From positions 1 to 64,000 of the forward strand of contig NZ_JAAWWK010000002.1 of assembly GCF_012272835.1 (NCBI RefSeq): a DNA stretch of 64,000 nt, written 5' to 3'. The translations under genes were made by a program, and so were the position numbers. Numbering within the stretch: position 1 is the stretch's first letter; every line of letters starts with the position of its first letter. The notes beneath the pieces were generated by a model. That model saw nothing but the letters and a program-made list of their open reading frames with translations. It searched no databases and was not told where the DNA came from. This stretch comes from Spongiibacter thalassae. Its GTDB lineage: Bacteria > Pseudomonadota > Gammaproteobacteria > Pseudomonadales > Spongiibacteraceae. Of this stretch, positions 35,654 through 46,709 are shown piece by piece.

Positions 35654-38392
35654 TCAGTTTTCGTCCTGGCGTTTTCGGTAGCCGGTCCAGCGCTGGATCG
35701 ACTCGGCGAGTTCCCACAGGCGTACCGGCTTTACCAGGTGAAGATCCATGCCAGCCTGTAAGTAGCGATCCCGCTGCTCGTCCAGGGCGTTAGCCGTCAG
35801 CCCGAAAATCGGTGTGCGCTCCCGTTCTTCCTCCTCCTCGAAGCGCCGGATTTCTCTGGTCGCTTCGACACCGTCCATCACCGGCATTTCAATGTCGAGA
35901 ATGACAATGTCGAAGTCTCCGCGAATAAAGTTATTGACCGCCTGCTGCCCATTTTCCACATGTTTGACGGTAATGCCCAGGCCGCTGAGCATTCGCACCA
36001 GCACCAGGGCATTCGTCGGGTTGTCTTCGGCGACGAGGCAGTGCAACGAGGGCAGGCTAAGGGCATCGCTGCCATATTGATCCAGATGCCGGCCACGTTG
36101 GGTGGCGGCATAGTGGGACTCGCCCAACAGGGCGCTGCGCAGGGCGATATTGCCCAGGGGCTTGCTGAGTACCCTGCGAACACCGGCTCGTTGCAGCTGG
36201 TCGCGACTGTAATTGATGTTGGCGTGGGCAAGCAGCAGAATCACCGGGGGCTTGTCCTTGAACTCCTCGTGAATGCGCTGGGACAATTGCAGGCCATTGT
36301 CGGCAAAGCGATGGTCGATCAGTACAAAATCGACTTGAGCGCCGATGAGTTTCTGGTTGCGCATCAGCGCCAGCGCGGCCTGTTCGTTGTGGGCGCTAAA
36401 GGCGCTCATGCCCCAGGTGCTGCACTGCTTGCCAATGACATCGCAGAAGGTTTTGTTGTCGTCGACCAGCAGCAGGCGCTTGTCACGCAGCAGGGTGTTA
36501 TCGGTGGGAGTGTGGCTGAGACCTTCGGGGCGACCGGTTTCCACGGTGATATGCAGAGTGTGAATATCGCCTGTGGCCCGAACCGAAACCTGTCCGCGCA
36601 TTACCTGTACCAGCCGCGCAATAATGGCAAAGCGAGCGTTGACGGAATGCTGGCTGTCGTCGCGGCTGGTTTTTCCCAGCGCCTGCCGCTCCTCCCGGGT
36701 AAAGGGTTTGCCGCGATGGCTCAGGTCGATCTGAATATGCCCGGGTCTGGAGGATACCTGGGATATTTTCAGCAGAATATAGCCGTCGTCGCAGTGGTCA
36801 AAGGCGCTATTGAGGCCGTGCATCAGCAGCTGGCGTAGGCGGGAAGGGTCGCCAATAAGCTGGTCGCCCATCAATGGGTCGATATCGCAAATCAGCTCCA
36901 GGGCGCGCTCGGCGGCCATATTCCGAAATCCCGACAGGGCGTCGCTGACCAGTTCGGACAGGTTGAAAACCTGACTGGTCAGCTCGACATCGTTGTCGTT
37001 AAAACGCGCGGCCTGGCCTGATTCCTCCAACAGTTGAATCAACTCGTGGCAGGAACGCTGCAGGGTGCGCAGGTAGTCTTTTTGACTGGCGTTGAGCCGG
37101 GTTTCCTGCAGCAGCTCGGTGACCCCCAACATGGCGCTCATCGGCGTGCGAATATCGTGGGTGATCCGTGCAAGAATATCGCTTTTGGCGCGGTTGACCT
37201 CCCCCAGCACTGCAATGCGCTGTGCCTCGTCTGTTTGTCGTTGGCGGCGCGCCCGCGCCCTGGCAATCAGCAGGGCGGCGTGATTGACCGCGACCATTAT
37301 GCCCACGGCAACGACACTCAGGTCGCGCACATAGGCGTCGGTGAGGGACAGCTGATGGCGGAGTTCGGCAATGCCGAACAGCGCGAAGGACAGGGCTATC
37401 ACACACAAGTAATAAAAGACCGCGCGGGTGTAGGTGACGAAAAACTCGGCCGCGGCACTGCCGACCAGAATAATCCCGTTGACGGCGAGTACCAGGTGCG
37501 CGAGCTTGGCTGGCGAGCCACTGATAATAACCAGGGCAATGGTGCAGAAGTTAATGACAATGACGGCTTGCAGTGTGATCTGCCATGCGCGCGCGTTGGT
37601 GCGCGGATAAATCGGGAAGCGCAGCGCAAACAGCAACAGGCATATAGCGGCGGAGAGCCTGAGCAGCATGAGCAGAACCTGGTCCCAGGGGGGAGCGAGC
37701 CCTTGGGGTTCACCGATAAAATCGAAGGCGATAAATGAGTGAATCACCAGCAGACTGCAGAATACCGCGTGCCAGCCAAACAGAGTGTCGCGGTAGACCA
37801 GACCGCCTATGACACAGTAGCCGAGACAGAAGGTCAGTATGCCGATCAACAGGGCACCGAAAAACACCTGTCGATCACTTTCTCCCAGCAGTGTTGCGTC
37901 GTCGTACAGGTGAAGGGTGAGCTGGGCGCTGTGCTGGTGATCGATACTGATCAGGTATTCCCGGCTGGATGTCGGTGGCAGGTGAATTCGGTAGAGGGCG
38001 CGTTTGCGAATAAGCTGATCAGAGTCGAGGTGGGGCTGGTGGCCGGTGTCGTCATACACCGCGATATTGCTGATACTGGCCGGGCTGACCTCCAGCATTC
38101 GCAGTACCGCATCGTCGCCGGGGTTGGTCAGGCGGACGCGGAGCCAGTAGCGGCGGATGCTCTTTTTCAAGCGCAGGTCCGGGTTTTCTACCGGTCGAAA
38201 ACGATGGCGCAACGTATCTGAGCGAACATCGTCGATTTGCCAGCTGGCAAATTCGTCCTCGAGAATATCGCTGTAGGGGGTGAGTAGCAGTTTGTTCTGG
38301 TGGTCGTTAAGGCGCAGCTCCGGGGCCGCGAACAGGGATTGGCAACACAGCAGTAGCCAAAGAGCGCCGCAGTAAAAAAAACGGCGGCGCAC
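35654..38392 (-). CDS. retS: RetS-like hybrid sensor kinase (7TMR-DISM, two receivers)
   Basis: About 912 residues from a GTG at 38392, 11 bases after the purD stop. Order: signal peptide, periplasmic 7TMR-DISMED2 sensor (about 22-165), seven-helix membrane domain (about 175-380), HisKA with His412 in [15 protein letters not shown], an ATPase domain (about 510-620), and two receivers (Asp693 in [10 protein letters not shown], and Asp in [13 protein letters not shown]). The ATPase domain lacks recognisable G1 and G2 boxes: the expected DxGxG is LSHRGKPF and the GxGLGL is SVNARFAI. Position after purH-purD matches P. aeruginosa retS, which inhibits GacS and sets the acute/chronic lifestyle switch. 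No gacS is visible here, so that role is inferred. Confidence 0.82.
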   Translation of the reverse strand: MRRRFFYCGALWLLLCCQSLFAAPELRLNDHQNKLLLTPYSDILEDEFASWQIDDVRSDTLRHRFRPVENPDLRLKKSIRRYWLRVRLTNPGDDAVLRMLEVSPASISNIAVYDDTGHQPHLDSDQLIRKRALYRIHLPPTSSREYLISIDHQHSAQLTLHLYDDATLLGESDRQVFFGALLIGILTFCLGYCVIGGLVYRDTLFGWHAVFCSLLVIHSFIAFDFIGEPQGLAPPWDQVLLMLLRLSAAICLLLFALRFPIYPRTNARAWQITLQAVIVINFCTIALVIISGSPAKLAHLVLAVNGIILVGSAAAEFFVTYTRAVFYYLCVIALSFALFGIAELRHQLSLTDAYVRDLSVVAVGIMVAVNHAALLIARARARRQRQTDEAQRIAVLGEVNRAKSDILARITHDIRTPMSAMLGVTELLQETRLNASQKDYLRTLQRSCHELIQLLEESGQAARFNDNDVELTSQVFNLSELVSDALSGFRNMAAERALELICDIDPLMGDQLIGDPSRLRQLLMHGLNSAFDHCDDGYILLKISQVSSRPGHIQIDLSHRGKPFTREERQALGKTSRDDSQHSVNARFAIIARLVQVMRGQVSVRATGDIHTLHITVETGRPEGLSHTPTDNTLLRDKRLLLVDDNKTFCDVIGKQCSTWGMSAFSAHNEQAALALMRNQKLIGAQVDFVLIDHRFADNGLQLSQRIHEEFKDKPPVILLLAHANINYSRDQLQRAGVRRVLSKPLGNIALRSALLGESHYAATQRGRHLDQYGSDALSLPSLHCLVAEDNPTNALVLVRMLSGLGITVKHVENGQQAVNNFIRGDFDIVILDIEMPVMDGVEATREIRRFEEEEERERTPIFGLTANALDEQRDRYLQAGMDLHLVKPVRLWELAESIQRWTGYRKRQDEN

Positions 38393-38402
38393 AGTGCGGG
38401 TG

Positions 38403-39686
38403 TTACTGCTGCTCGCGCGCGATCGCACGGTAGGCAATGTCGGTGCGGTAGAACGCTTCATCCCAGGTGATCTGCTCGACAAGTTTGTAGGCCCGTTGCT
38501 GGGCGTCGCTGACACTGTCGCCCATCGCCGTCGCGCACAGCACACGGCCGCCGCTGGTAAGCACCTTGCCGTCGCTCAGTGTTGTACCGGCGTGGAAAAC
38601 CTTGCCATCGTCAGTCTCGGCGGGAATGCCGCTGATTTCGGCTCCCTTGGCGTAGCTGGCGGGGTAGCCCCCTGCTGCCATAACCACACCCACTGCCGGG
38701 CGCGGGTCCCAATTGGCTTCAACGGTCTGAAGTTCACCGCGCAGCGCCGCCTGACACAGAGCCACAATATCAGACTTCAGGCGCAGCATAATAGGCTGGG
38801 TTTCAGGATCGCCGAATCGACAGTTGTATTCGATCACCTTGGGCTGGCCTTCAGGGTTAATCATCAACCCCGCATAGAGAAAACCGACATAGCGATGGCC
38901 CTCGGCGGCCATGCCGCGCACGGTAGGCAGAATCACCTCGTCCATAATGCGTTGGTGTACTGTGGGAGTCACCACCGGCGCCGGGGAGTAGGCGCCCATG
39001 CCGCCGGTATTGGGGCCGGTGTCGCCGTCGCCAACCCGCTTGTGATCCTGACTGGTGGCCATCGGCAGAACGTTCTCGCCGTCCACCATGACGATAAAGC
39101 TGGCCTCCTCGCCTTCGAGGAACTCCTCGATAACGACCCGGCATCCGGCGTCGCCAAAGGCATTGCCCGACAGCATGTCACGCACGGCGTCTTCCGCTTG
39201 CTCCAGAGTCTCGGCGACAATCACGCCCTTGCCTGCCGCGAGGCCGTCGGCCTTGACCACGATGGGCGCGCCTTTTTCCCGCAGATAGGCCAGGGCCTCG
39301 TCGAGATCGGTAAAGTTGCCGTAGTCGGCAGTGGGAATGTTGTGCCGGGCGAGAAAGTCCTTGGTGAAGGCTTTGGAGCCTTCCAGCTGCGCGGCGCCTT
39401 TGCTGGGGCCGAAACAGGGTAGGCCACGGGCAGCAAAGAAGTCGACGACGCCATCGACCAGAGGGGCTTCGGGGCCGACGATGGTCAGGCCGACGTTGTT
39501 TTGTTCGGCGAAGGCTGCCAGAGCCTCGAAGTCGCCCACACCGATGGCGATATTCTCAATTTTATCGTCCAGCGCGGTACCGGCATTGCCGGGGGCAACA
39601 TAGACCGTATTGACCTGTGCGGATTGGGAGGCTTTCCACGCCAGGGCGTGCTCGCGGCCGCCGTTTCCGATAATTAAAATATTCAT
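38403..39686 (-). CDS. purD: Phosphoribosylamine-glycine ligase PurD
   Basis: Makes GAR from phosphoribosylamine, glycine and ATP, the second step of purine synthesis. 427 residues with ILIIGNGGREHALAWK, the ATP-grasp segments PIVVKADGLAAGKGV and EEFLEGEEASF, and YNCRFGDPETQ. It lies between purH and the retS-like gene, in the Pseudomonas order. Confidence 0.97.
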   Translation of the reverse strand: MNILIIGNGGREHALAWKASQSAQVNTVYVAPGNAGTALDDKIENIAIGVGDFEALAAFAEQNNVGLTIVGPEAPLVDGVVDFFAARGLPCFGPSKGAAQLEGSKAFTKDFLARHNIPTADYGNFTDLDEALAYLREKGAPIVVKADGLAAGKGVIVAETLEQAEDAVRDMLSGNAFGDAGCRVVIEEFLEGEEASFIVMVDGENVLPMATSQDHKRVGDGDTGPNTGGMGAYSPAPVVTPTVHQRIMDEVILPTVRGMAAEGHRYVGFLYAGLMINPEGQPKVIEYNCRFGDPETQPIMLRLKSDIVALCQAALRGELQTVEANWDPRPAVGVVMAAGGYPASYAKGAEISGIPAETDDGKVFHAGTTLSDGKVLTSGGRVLCATAMGDSVSDAQQRAYKLVEQITWDEAFYRTDIAYRAIAREQQ

Positions 39687-39805
39687 GTTGTCGCTCTGTG
39701 CTTGACGGAAGATGGGAGGCGCCGCAGCGTCCCGTCGAAGATTGTTATACCGGGAGTCGGTTTTCGCCCTGTGCGGCGTCTACCGTCTCCCGTTCGGCCT
39801 CTCCC

Positions 39806-41386
39806 TTAGTGGCGGAAGTGGCGCATACCGGTAAATACCATGGCCATATTGGCCTCGTCCGCTGCGGCGATGACTTCCTCGTCGCGGATCGATCCACCGG
39901 GCTGGATAATACAGCTGATGCCCACAGAGGCGGCGTTATCAATACCGTCGCGGAAGGGGAAGAAGGCGTCTGAGGCCATGACTGCACCTTCGACCTGCAA
40001 ACCGGCGTGTTCTGCCTTGATCGCAGCAATGCGGGCGGAGTTGATACGGCTCATTTGCCCTGCGCCCACACCGATGGTCTGGCGGTTTTTGGCGTAGACA
40101 ATGGCGTTGGATTTGACGAATTTCGCCACTTTCCAGGCAAAGATCAGGTCGTGGATTTCAGCTTCTGTGGGTTGGCGCTTGCTGACCACTTTCAGGTCGC
40201 CTTCGCTAATCATTCCCAGGTCGCGATCCTGTACCAGCAGACCGCCATTGACGCGCTTGTAGTCAAATGCCGGCTGGGATTGCTGCCATTCGCCGCAGGC
40301 CAGCAGGCGGACGTTTTTCTTGGCCTCGACGACGGCGCGGGCCTCTGCGCTGACCGTGGGGGCAATAATGACTTCGACAAACTGGCGGTCACAAATGGCT
40401 TTGGCGGTGCTGGCGTCGAGTTCGCGGTTAAAGGCGATGATGCCGCCAAAGGCCGACTCGGGGTCAGTGGCAAAGGCCAGATCATAGGCTTCGCCAATGC
40501 CGTTCAAGGACACCGCAACACCGCAGGGGTTGGCGTGTTTGACGATGACACAGGCGGGTTTGGTAAAGCTCTTCACGCATTCCAGAGCGGCGTCGGTGTC
40601 GGCGATGTTGTTGTAGGACAGTTCCTTGCCCTGCAATTGGGTGGCGGTGGCAATGCTGGCTTCGCTGGGCGCGCGTTCAACGTAGAAGGCAGAGTCCTGA
40701 TGGGGGTTCTCGCCGTAGCGCATTTCCTGGGCCTTGACGAACTGACTGTTGAAGGTGCGCGGGAATTTGTCACTGCCACCGGGAACCAGACGGCCAAAGT
40801 AGTTGGCAATGGCACCGTCGTAGGCCGCGGTATGCTCGTAGGCTTTGATCGCCAGATCAAAACGGGTGGCGTGTTCGGTGGCGCCATTGTTGTTGCGCAG
40901 TTCTTCCAGAATACGCGGGTAGTCGCCACTGTTGACGACGATGGTCACATCGCGGTGGTTCTTGGCGGCGGCGCGAACCATGGTGGGGCCGCCGATGTCG
41001 ATGTTTTCGATGGCGTCTTCCAGGGTGCAGTCCGGGTTGGCAACAGTCGCTTCAAAGGGGTAGAGGTTTACCACCACCATGTCGATGGCGTCGATGCCGT
41101 GGTCCTGCATCACTGAGTCATCGGTGCCGCGACGGCCGAGAATGCCGCCGTGTACTTTCGGGTGCAGGGTTTTTACCCGGCCATCCATCATCTCGGGGAA
41201 GCCGGTGTAGTCGGCCACCTCAGTCACGGCGATGCCGTTTTCCTGCAGCAGGCGGAAGGTGCCGCCGGTGGACAGCAACTCAATGCCAAGGTCGGCGAGT
41301 TGGCTGGCAAAATCAACGATGCCGGATTTGTCGGAGACGCTGATCAGGGCGCGTTTAACGGGGCGTGACGTGTTGTCGGTGCTCAT
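39806..41386 (-). CDS. purH: Bifunctional AICAR transformylase / IMP cyclohydrolase PurH
   Basis: Carries out the last two steps to IMP. 526 residues: N-terminal cyclohydrolase of MGS fold ([48 protein letters not shown]) and C-terminal transformylase with [10 protein letters not shown] (catalytic Lys-His) and [11 protein letters not shown]. It is preceded by fis and followed by purD on the same strand. Confidence 0.97.
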   Translation of the reverse strand: MSTDNTSRPVKRALISVSDKSGIVDFASQLADLGIELLSTGGTFRLLQENGIAVTEVADYTGFPEMMDGRVKTLHPKVHGGILGRRGTDDSVMQDHGIDAIDMVVVNLYPFEATVANPDCTLEDAIENIDIGGPTMVRAAAKNHRDVTIVVNSGDYPRILEELRNNNGATEHATRFDLAIKAYEHTAAYDGAIANYFGRLVPGGSDKFPRTFNSQFVKAQEMRYGENPHQDSAFYVERAPSEASIATATQLQGKELSYNNIADTDAALECVKSFTKPACVIVKHANPCGVAVSLNGIGEAYDLAFATDPESAFGGIIAFNRELDASTAKAICDRQFVEVIIAPTVSAEARAVVEAKKNVRLLACGEWQQSQPAFDYKRVNGGLLVQDRDLGMISEGDLKVVSKRQPTEAEIHDLIFAWKVAKFVKSNAIVYAKNRQTIGVGAGQMSRINSARIAAIKAEHAGLQVEGAVMASDAFFPFRDGIDNAASVGISCIIQPGGSIRDEEVIAAADEANMAMVFTGMRHFRH

Positions 41387-41439
41387 GCCGGGCGGTATTC
41401 CTTGCAGTGCGATGGGTGGGTGGAAAGTGTATCGAGTGT

Positions 41440-41742
41440 TTAAAGCAGGTCGTACTGCTTGAGTTTTTTGCGCAACGTGCCGCGGTTCAGTCCCAGCATC
41501 TGGGAGGCGCGGGTCTGGTTGTTGCGGGTGTACTTCATCACCTCTTCCAGCAGGGGCGCTTCGATTTCAGAAAGCACCATATTGTAAATGTCGCTGACGT
41601 CCTGGCCGTCGAGGTTGGAGAAATAGTTGTTCAGTGCGATGGCAACACTGTCGCGCAGTGTCTTTGCCTGACTGATTTCTTCAACGGGTGCGGCGCCGGC
41701 GTCGCTGCTGTTGTCGGTGGTGGCTGATGGGCTAAAGTTCAT
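41440..41742 (-). CDS. fis: DNA-binding protein Fis
   Basis: Nucleoid protein and activator of stable-RNA promoters. 100 residues: a variable N-terminal arm, then [30 protein letters not shown] and the helix-turn-helix [29 protein letters not shown] overlap with dusB reproduces the dusB-fis operon of enterics. The tRNA promoter in this window is a plausible target type, but no site was identified. Confidence 0.96.
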   Translation of the reverse strand: MNFSPSATTDNSSDAGAAPVEEISQAKTLRDSVAIALNNYFSNLDGQDVSDIYNMVLSEIEAPLLEEVMKYTRNNQTRASQMLGLNRGTLRKKLKQYDLL

Positions 41743-42728
41743 GCTGCTGCATCCTGTAAATTGTCACCGTGCTGTTCAAAGAAACCGTGTACAGCATCTA
41801 GTTGTGCGGTGGCATCCTCGAGGCGGTTAAACTGCGCTCGAAAGTCGCCGTTGGTGATGTCCTGCAGATACCAGGCGCAGTGTTTGCGCGCGATTCGCAG
41901 TCCCTGAAGTTCTCCGTAAAATCGGTGTAACGCTGATAAATGCGCCATCATCACATCGCGCCGCTCCTGTGCCGTCACCGCGGCGCAGGTGGTGCCAGCC
42001 AGGCGGGCGTTGATCTCTCGGAACAACCAGGGGCGCCCCTGGGCACCGCGCCCGATCATCACGCCATCGGCGCCGGTTTTCGCCAGTACCGCGACTGCCT
42101 TGTCGGCATTGTCGATATCGCCATTGGCGAATACCGGAATGGACACACTGTGTTTGATCTCGGCAATGGTGTCGTACTCGGCTTCGCCGTTGAAGCGGCA
42201 CGCCCGGGTGCGTCCGTGAACTGCCAGCGAGGCGATGCCACAGTCCTCGGCGAGTCGGGCAATATCACGTCCATTGCGCTGTTCAGGTGACCAGCCGGTA
42301 CGAATTTTAAGTGTGACCGGTACCGATACCGCGGCGACGACCTGTTGCAATATCTCGGCCACTAACTCGGGTTCGCGTAACAGGGCAGAACCGGCTGCAC
42401 GCTTGCACACCTTCTTGGCGGGGCAGCCCATATTAATATCGATGATATCGGCGCCCATGGCTTCGCAGCGGGCGGCGGCGTCGGCCATCATCGCGGGGTC
42501 GGCCCCGGCGATCTGTACCGAGCGCAGCGCGTTATCGTCCTTGGCGAGCCGCAGGTGGCTTTTGCGGGTGTGCCACAGGTCACTGTTGCTTATCAGCATT
42601 TCCGATACGGTCAGCCCCGCGCCAAATTCCAGACACAGGCGTCGAAAGGGGAGGTCAGTAATGCCCGCCATAGGCGCCAATACAGCGCGGGCGGGGAGCT
42701 GGTGTGGACCAATCCGGATCATCGCCAT
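41739..42728 (-). CDS. dusB: tRNA-dihydrouridine synthase DusB
   Basis: FMN-dependent reduction of specific tRNA uridines. 329 residues: [37 protein letters not shown] (catalytic Cys), KIRTGW, VHGRTR, ANGDI and [10 protein letters not shown], then a helical C-terminal tRNA-binding domain. Start ATG at 42728, with a second in-frame ATG two codons later. Translationally coupled to fis. Confidence 0.95.
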   Translation of the reverse strand: MAMIRIGPHQLPARAVLAPMAGITDLPFRRLCLEFGAGLTVSEMLISNSDLWHTRKSHLRLAKDDNALRSVQIAGADPAMMADAAARCEAMGADIIDINMGCPAKKVCKRAAGSALLREPELVAEILQQVVAAVSVPVTLKIRTGWSPEQRNGRDIARLAEDCGIASLAVHGRTRACRFNGEAEYDTIAEIKHSVSIPVFANGDIDNADKAVAVLAKTGADGVMIGRGAQGRPWLFREINARLAGTTCAAVTAQERRDVMMAHLSALHRFYGELQGLRIARKHCAWYLQDITNGDFRAQFNRLEDATAQLDAVHGFFEQHGDNLQDAAA

Positions 42729-42836
42729 GCCCCGTCGAAGGAGTAACCGTGGGAAAACAGGGCAGCTATGATACTCGTTCGTTTTTTATTTCGGTAGTCT
42801 TGCGCTCAGAAAATAACCAGTGTAGCGACTGGTGAT

Positions 42837-43736
42837 TTACTGAGCAGCGAGGAGCTTCAGCTGATAATTTACCGCCTCTGCGCCGGGGTTGACGATTTCC
42901 AGTGCGATGTGGACAGGCTGTTGGCTGGCCAGCGACGACAGGGCATTGAGTTCACCGGCGAGATACTCCCGCGGGGAAAATATTCGGCTGGCGACCTCGG
43001 TGCCGTGAATATCGCTGAAACTCAGGTGCAGTGCCGGGAAGGGTGTTTTGTGTTCGGCCGGGTTCAGCAGGATGGCGTCGACGATAAGGGCGTGGTCGAC
43101 CTCAGGGTGCTGGCGCACAAGCAGGTTGCGGCTGACCACTGAGGTTTGTCCTGTGGTGGGCGCAGGGGCGTTCTCACAGCGGACGGAAACCTGTTGGCAG
43201 AAATCGAGAATGCGGCTTTTCACTGTGCCGTCGAGCTGTGGGTGGTTGAGAATCCAGTCCCGCTGCCAGTAGGCGATTTGTGCTGCCAAAACCACTATGG
43301 CGCAGAGGTTGACGATAACCCAGGGCCAGCGGCGTCCATGAGGCCGCCGCTGGTGATATTCAAAACCGTGATTCAGCGTGCTGAGCCCGTTGAGTAAATC
43401 CTGATTGTCGCTATCGCCACCGTGGTTGTCGCGCAGCGGCGATGTTTCAGTTGTCACCGGGCTGTCGTCAATGGGTATGAAGCGGTTCAGTGCCAACGCA
43501 GGGCCGGTGTTTTGTCCGGGTGTGGCGGTGGGCGGTGGCTCAATCTCGTCGTTTGCGAAGGACGGTGGCGTATCCAGGTTCAATGCCCGCTGACGGTCTT
43601 CGCTCAGTTGCTGGGTGGCGTTGAAAACGTGCTGGCACACACCGCAGCGCAGAAAGCCGTCTGCGGCTTCCAGCTGGTGGTGCTGACAGCGAAAGCGGGT
43701 TTGGCATTCGGGGCAGGTGACGCTGTCAACAGTCAT
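42837..43736 (-). CDS. Zinc-ribbon membrane protein, DUF3426
   Basis: 299 residues. The N-terminus is an MJ0042-type zinc ribbon (CPECQTRFRC...LRCGVCQHVF), followed by a Pro/Thr-rich linker, one membrane segment (WVIVNLCAIVVLAAQIAYW) and a C-terminal DUF3426 beta domain with a lone Cys pair. Function unknown; topology suggests a cytoplasmic zinc finger and a periplasmic domain. It sits between prmA and dusB, a conserved position in pseudomonads. Confidence 0.88.
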   Translation of the reverse strand: MTVDSVTCPECQTRFRCQHHQLEAADGFLRCGVCQHVFNATQQLSEDRQRALNLDTPPSFANDEIEPPPTATPGQNTGPALALNRFIPIDDSPVTTETSPLRDNHGGDSDNQDLLNGLSTLNHGFEYHQRRPHGRRWPWVIVNLCAIVVLAAQIAYWQRDWILNHPQLDGTVKSRILDFCQQVSVRCENAPAPTTGQTSVVSRNLLVRQHPEVDHALIVDAILLNPAEHKTPFPALHLSFSDIHGTEVASRIFSPREYLAGELNALSSLASQQPVHIALEIVNPGAEAVNYQLKLLAAQ

Positions 43737-43777
43737 AGGTGTGTGGACTTCTTAGCTGGATGGCGTGTTATTCAAGT

Positions 43778-43794
43778 TACGTGATGTTCACGTA
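43778..43794. repeat. Perfect dyad TACGTGA-N3-TCACGTA
   Basis: A 7-bp inverted repeat with a three-base centre lies in the short gap between prmA and the DUF3426 gene, about 45 bases upstream of the latter's start. The symmetry would suit a dimeric regulator. It has no T-run next to it on the coding strand of prmA, so it is a weak terminator candidate. Confidence 0.45.
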
Positions 43795-43841
43795 TCAGGG
43801 GTTAATAATGGCTTTTTTTGTGGCGACTTGCCAGTTTCTGT

Positions 43842-44729
43842 TCACGCTGGACCATTGCGCACACCGCTGACTCTCAGCCATTCCTCGCGATTGTCAGACA
43901 CCAGGCCATCAAACCAGGTCGCATAGTGCGCAATCAATGCTTCGCCCTGAGTGTCGAGAATACCGGAAAGGCAGATGGGGGCCGATGGGGCCAGGTACGA
44001 GGCCAGTCGCGGCGCGAGCTCCATTAATGGGCCGGCCAAAATATTGGCCAAAACCAGGTCGCCGCGCAGGTCGGCCGGCACGTCCTCAGGCAGGTAGCAG
44101 TCGATGCGCTCGCTGGCAATATGGTTGCGTTCGCCATTGTCGCGGGTCGCCTTCAGAGCCTGTGGGTCGGTATCGACAGCGACCAATTTCTCCGCGCCCA
44201 GCAGTAGGGCGGCAATGCCGAGAATGCCTGAGCCACAGCCGTAGTCGATAACGGTCAGTCCCTCCAGGGCTTGTCGGTCCAGCCAGTTAAGGCACAACCA
44301 GGTGGTGGGGTGGGTGCCGGTGCCAAAGGCCAGACCCGGATCGAGCAAAATATTCACCGCGCTGCTGTCGACCGGTTCGCGCCAGCTGGGACAAATCCAC
44401 AGGCGTTCACCGCACTGCAGTGGGTGGTAGCTGTCCATCCACTCGCGAATCCAGTCGCGGTCTTCGAGTATTTCAATACGGTGGTTCGGCAGATCGCCCA
44501 CAATTGCCTGCATGCCTGCCAGCACCGCAACCATATCGGTGTCGGCGGTAAACAGTCCTGTCACCCGGGTGTGGGCCCACACCGGTGTTTCGCCAATGGG
44601 TGGCTCAAACAGGGGCTGGTCGGCGTTGTCTTCCATAGTGACCGAGGCGGCGCCGCAGTCAAGCAGGGCGTCTTCCAGTGGTGCGGCGGTGTCGGGGGAG
44701 GCGTCGAGGCGAATCTGTAACCAGGTCAT
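43842..44729 (-). CDS. prmA: Ribosomal protein L11 methyltransferase PrmA
   Basis: Trimethylates amino groups of ribosomal protein uL11. 295 residues: N-terminal substrate-recognition domain, then the SAM site VIDYGCGSGILGIAALLLG, VAVDTDPQAL, and the NPPY-like LANILAGPL. It follows the accC terminator on the same strand. Confidence 0.95.
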   Translation of the reverse strand: MTWLQIRLDASPDTAAPLEDALLDCGAASVTMEDNADQPLFEPPIGETPVWAHTRVTGLFTADTDMVAVLAGMQAIVGDLPNHRIEILEDRDWIREWMDSYHPLQCGERLWICPSWREPVDSSAVNILLDPGLAFGTGTHPTTWLCLNWLDRQALEGLTVIDYGCGSGILGIAALLLGAEKLVAVDTDPQALKATRDNGERNHIASERIDCYLPEDVPADLRGDLVLANILAGPLMELAPRLASYLAPSAPICLSGILDTQGEALIAHYATWFDGLVSDNREEWLRVSGVRNGPA

Positions 44730-44766
44730 GGAACGTCCTGTGGGCTGTGAGTGATGGCGCAGGCGT

Positions 44767-44789
44767 AAAAAAGGGGCCGTAGGCCCCTT
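44767..44789 (-). terminator. Rho-independent terminator after accC
   Basis: The minus strand forms AAGGGGCC / GGCCCCTT with a three-base loop and continues into a run of six T. It begins some 20 bases after the accC stop, so the aroQ-accB-accC unit ends here and prmA needs its own start. Confidence 0.9.
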
Positions 44790-44809
44790 CGATATATGCT
44801 GATATTAAA

Positions 44810-46150
44810 TCAGAGTTTCAGTTTCTTTTCGAGGTAGTGGATGCTGACACCGCCCTCTTTAAAGGCGCTGTCCCGCACCAGGTCCCGGTGCAATGGGGTG
44901 TTGGTGCGAATGCCGTCCACCACCAGCTCGTCAAGTGCGGTGCGCATACGCGCCAGCGCCGACTCGCGGTTGTCGCCCCAGGTAATCACCTTGGCCACCA
45001 TGGAGTCATAGTGGGGGGGAACGGTGTAGCCGCTGTACAGATGGGAGTCGACCCGCACACCCAGGCCACCCGGCGCGTGGAAATGGGTGATTTTGCCGGG
45101 GCAGGGCATAAAGGTCTTGGGGTCTTCAGCGTTGATTCGGCACTCAAAGGCATGGCCCTTGATGACAATATCTTCCTGCTTGAGGCTCAGCGGCTCACCA
45201 CCGGCGATTTTCAGCTGCTCCTTGATCAGGTCAACGCCGGTCACCATCTCGCTGACCGGGTGCTCCACCTGAATACGGGTGTTCATCTCGATAAAGAAGA
45301 ACTGGCCGTTTTCGTAGAGAAACTCAAAGGTGCCCGCACCGCGATAGTTGATTTTCTTGCAGGCGGCGACACAGGAGGCCGCAACTTCGTCGCGAATATC
45401 GCTTGGAATACCCGGGGCCGGAGCCTCTTCCAGTACCTTCTGGTGACGGCGTTGCAGGGAGCAGTCGCGGTCGCCGAGGTGGATGGCATTGCCCTGACCG
45501 TCGGCCAGTACCTGAATTTCCACGTGACGGGGGTTTTCGAGGAATTTCTCGATATAAACGGTATCGTCGCCAAAGGCCGCCTTGGCCTCGGACTGGGTGA
45601 CGTAGACCGCGTTGAGCAGGGCGGCTTCGCTGTGTACCACGCGCATGCCGCGTCCGCCACCGCCGGCAGCGGCCTTGATAATCACCGGATAGCCGATGCG
45701 CTTGGCCACGGCCAGGGTGTGCTCGTTATCGTCGGTGATCGGGCCATCAGAACCGGGCACCGTGGGTACGCCGGCTTCTTTCATGGCTTTAATGGCCGAC
45801 ACCTTGTCGCCCATCATACGAATAATGTCGGCGGTGGGGCCGATGAAGGTAAAACCGCTTTTTTCGACCTGTTCTGCAAAGGCCGCATTTTCCGCCAAAA
45901 AGCCATAGCCAGGATGAATGGCAACGGCGTCAGTCACCTCAGCGGCGCTGATAATGGCGGGAATGTTCAGATAGCTTGCCGGTGATGGCGCGGGGCCGAT
46001 GCACACCGACTCGTCAGCGAGGCGAACATGCATCAGATCGCGGTCGGCGGCGGAGTGGATGGCAACGGTTTTAATGCCCATCTCTTTGCAGGCGCGAAGG
46101 ATGCGCAGTGCAATTTCCCCGCGGTTGGCAATAACGACTTTTTTCAGCAT
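44810..46150 (-). CDS. accC: Acetyl-CoA carboxylase, biotin carboxylase subunit
   Basis: ATP-dependent carboxylation of the biotin on AccB, the first step of fatty-acid synthesis. 446 residues with [17 protein letters not shown], the Gly-rich ATP loop [14 protein letters not shown], the active-site [16 protein letters not shown], and CRINAEDP. Directly downstream of accB. Confidence 0.97.
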   Translation of the reverse strand: MLKKVVIANRGEIALRILRACKEMGIKTVAIHSAADRDLMHVRLADESVCIGPAPSPASYLNIPAIISAAEVTDAVAIHPGYGFLAENAAFAEQVEKSGFTFIGPTADIIRMMGDKVSAIKAMKEAGVPTVPGSDGPITDDNEHTLAVAKRIGYPVIIKAAAGGGGRGMRVVHSEAALLNAVYVTQSEAKAAFGDDTVYIEKFLENPRHVEIQVLADGQGNAIHLGDRDCSLQRRHQKVLEEAPAPGIPSDIRDEVAASCVAACKKINYRGAGTFEFLYENGQFFFIEMNTRIQVEHPVSEMVTGVDLIKEQLKIAGGEPLSLKQEDIVIKGHAFECRINAEDPKTFMPCPGKITHFHAPGGLGVRVDSHLYSGYTVPPHYDSMVAKVITWGDNRESALARMRTALDELVVDGIRTNTPLHRDLVRDSAFKEGGVSIHYLEKKLKL

Positions 46151-46205
46151 TTCCTGGGGTATCCTCTGGATGCGTTTATCGTAGTAAACCTGGTATGGGG
46201 GTTTC

Positions 46206-46673
46206 TCAGACGATGGTGATCAGAGGTTGGTCGAATTCCACAGGCTGCGCGTCGTCGAGCAGAATGGCTTCCACGACACCGGATTTGTCCGCTTCGATCT
46301 GGTTCATCATCTTCATCGCTTCCACGATGCAAACGACATCACCTGCTTTAACGTGCTGGCCGACTTCTACAAAGGCGGGCGAGCTCGGTGAAGGTGAGCG
46401 ATAGAAGGTGCCGACCATAGGCGACTTGATGACGTGGCCGTTAATCGCTGGCTCTGCAGGCGCTTCGGCGGCGGCAGCTGCGGCGGGCGCAGGTGCGGCG
46501 GGTGCTGGCGCCGGTGCAGGCTGGCTGTAGTACTGGGGCGCTGGCATATGCGCGGCACCGCTGTTGCGGCTGATACGCACAGACTCTTCGCCCTCTTTGA
46601 TTTCCAGCTCGTCGATGTTCGACTCTTCGAGCAGTTCGATCAGTTTTTTAACTTTTCTAATGTCCATAGTCAC
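46206..46673 (-). CDS. accB: Biotin carboxyl carrier protein of acetyl-CoA carboxylase
   Basis: 155 residues. The N-terminal segment ([32 protein letters not shown]) is followed by an Ala/Pro-rich flexible linker and the biotinyl domain with the EAMKMMNQI biotinylation motif. Lies between aroQ and accC; co-expression keeps the subunits in ratio. Confidence 0.97.
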   Translation of the reverse strand: MTMDIRKVKKLIELLEESNIDELEIKEGEESVRISRNSGAAHMPAPQYYSQPAPAPAPAAPAPAAAAAAEAPAEPAINGHVIKSPMVGTFYRSPSPSSPAFVEVGQHVKAGDVVCIVEAMKMMNQIEADKSGVVEAILLDDAQPVEFDQPLITIV

Positions 46674-46709
46674 TCTCTTGTTGTTAAGTCTGAGTAAGGT
46701 GAAAGTTGA

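Noticed and set aside
40007-41116. 369-residue plus-strand open frame antisense to purH
   Set aside because: Same reason: purH is fully conserved on the minus strand, and this frame has no recognisable domain or start site.
44837-45985. 382-residue plus-strand open frame antisense to accC
   Set aside because: It is repetitive Gly/Val/His-rich shadow translation; accC is intact on the opposite strand.
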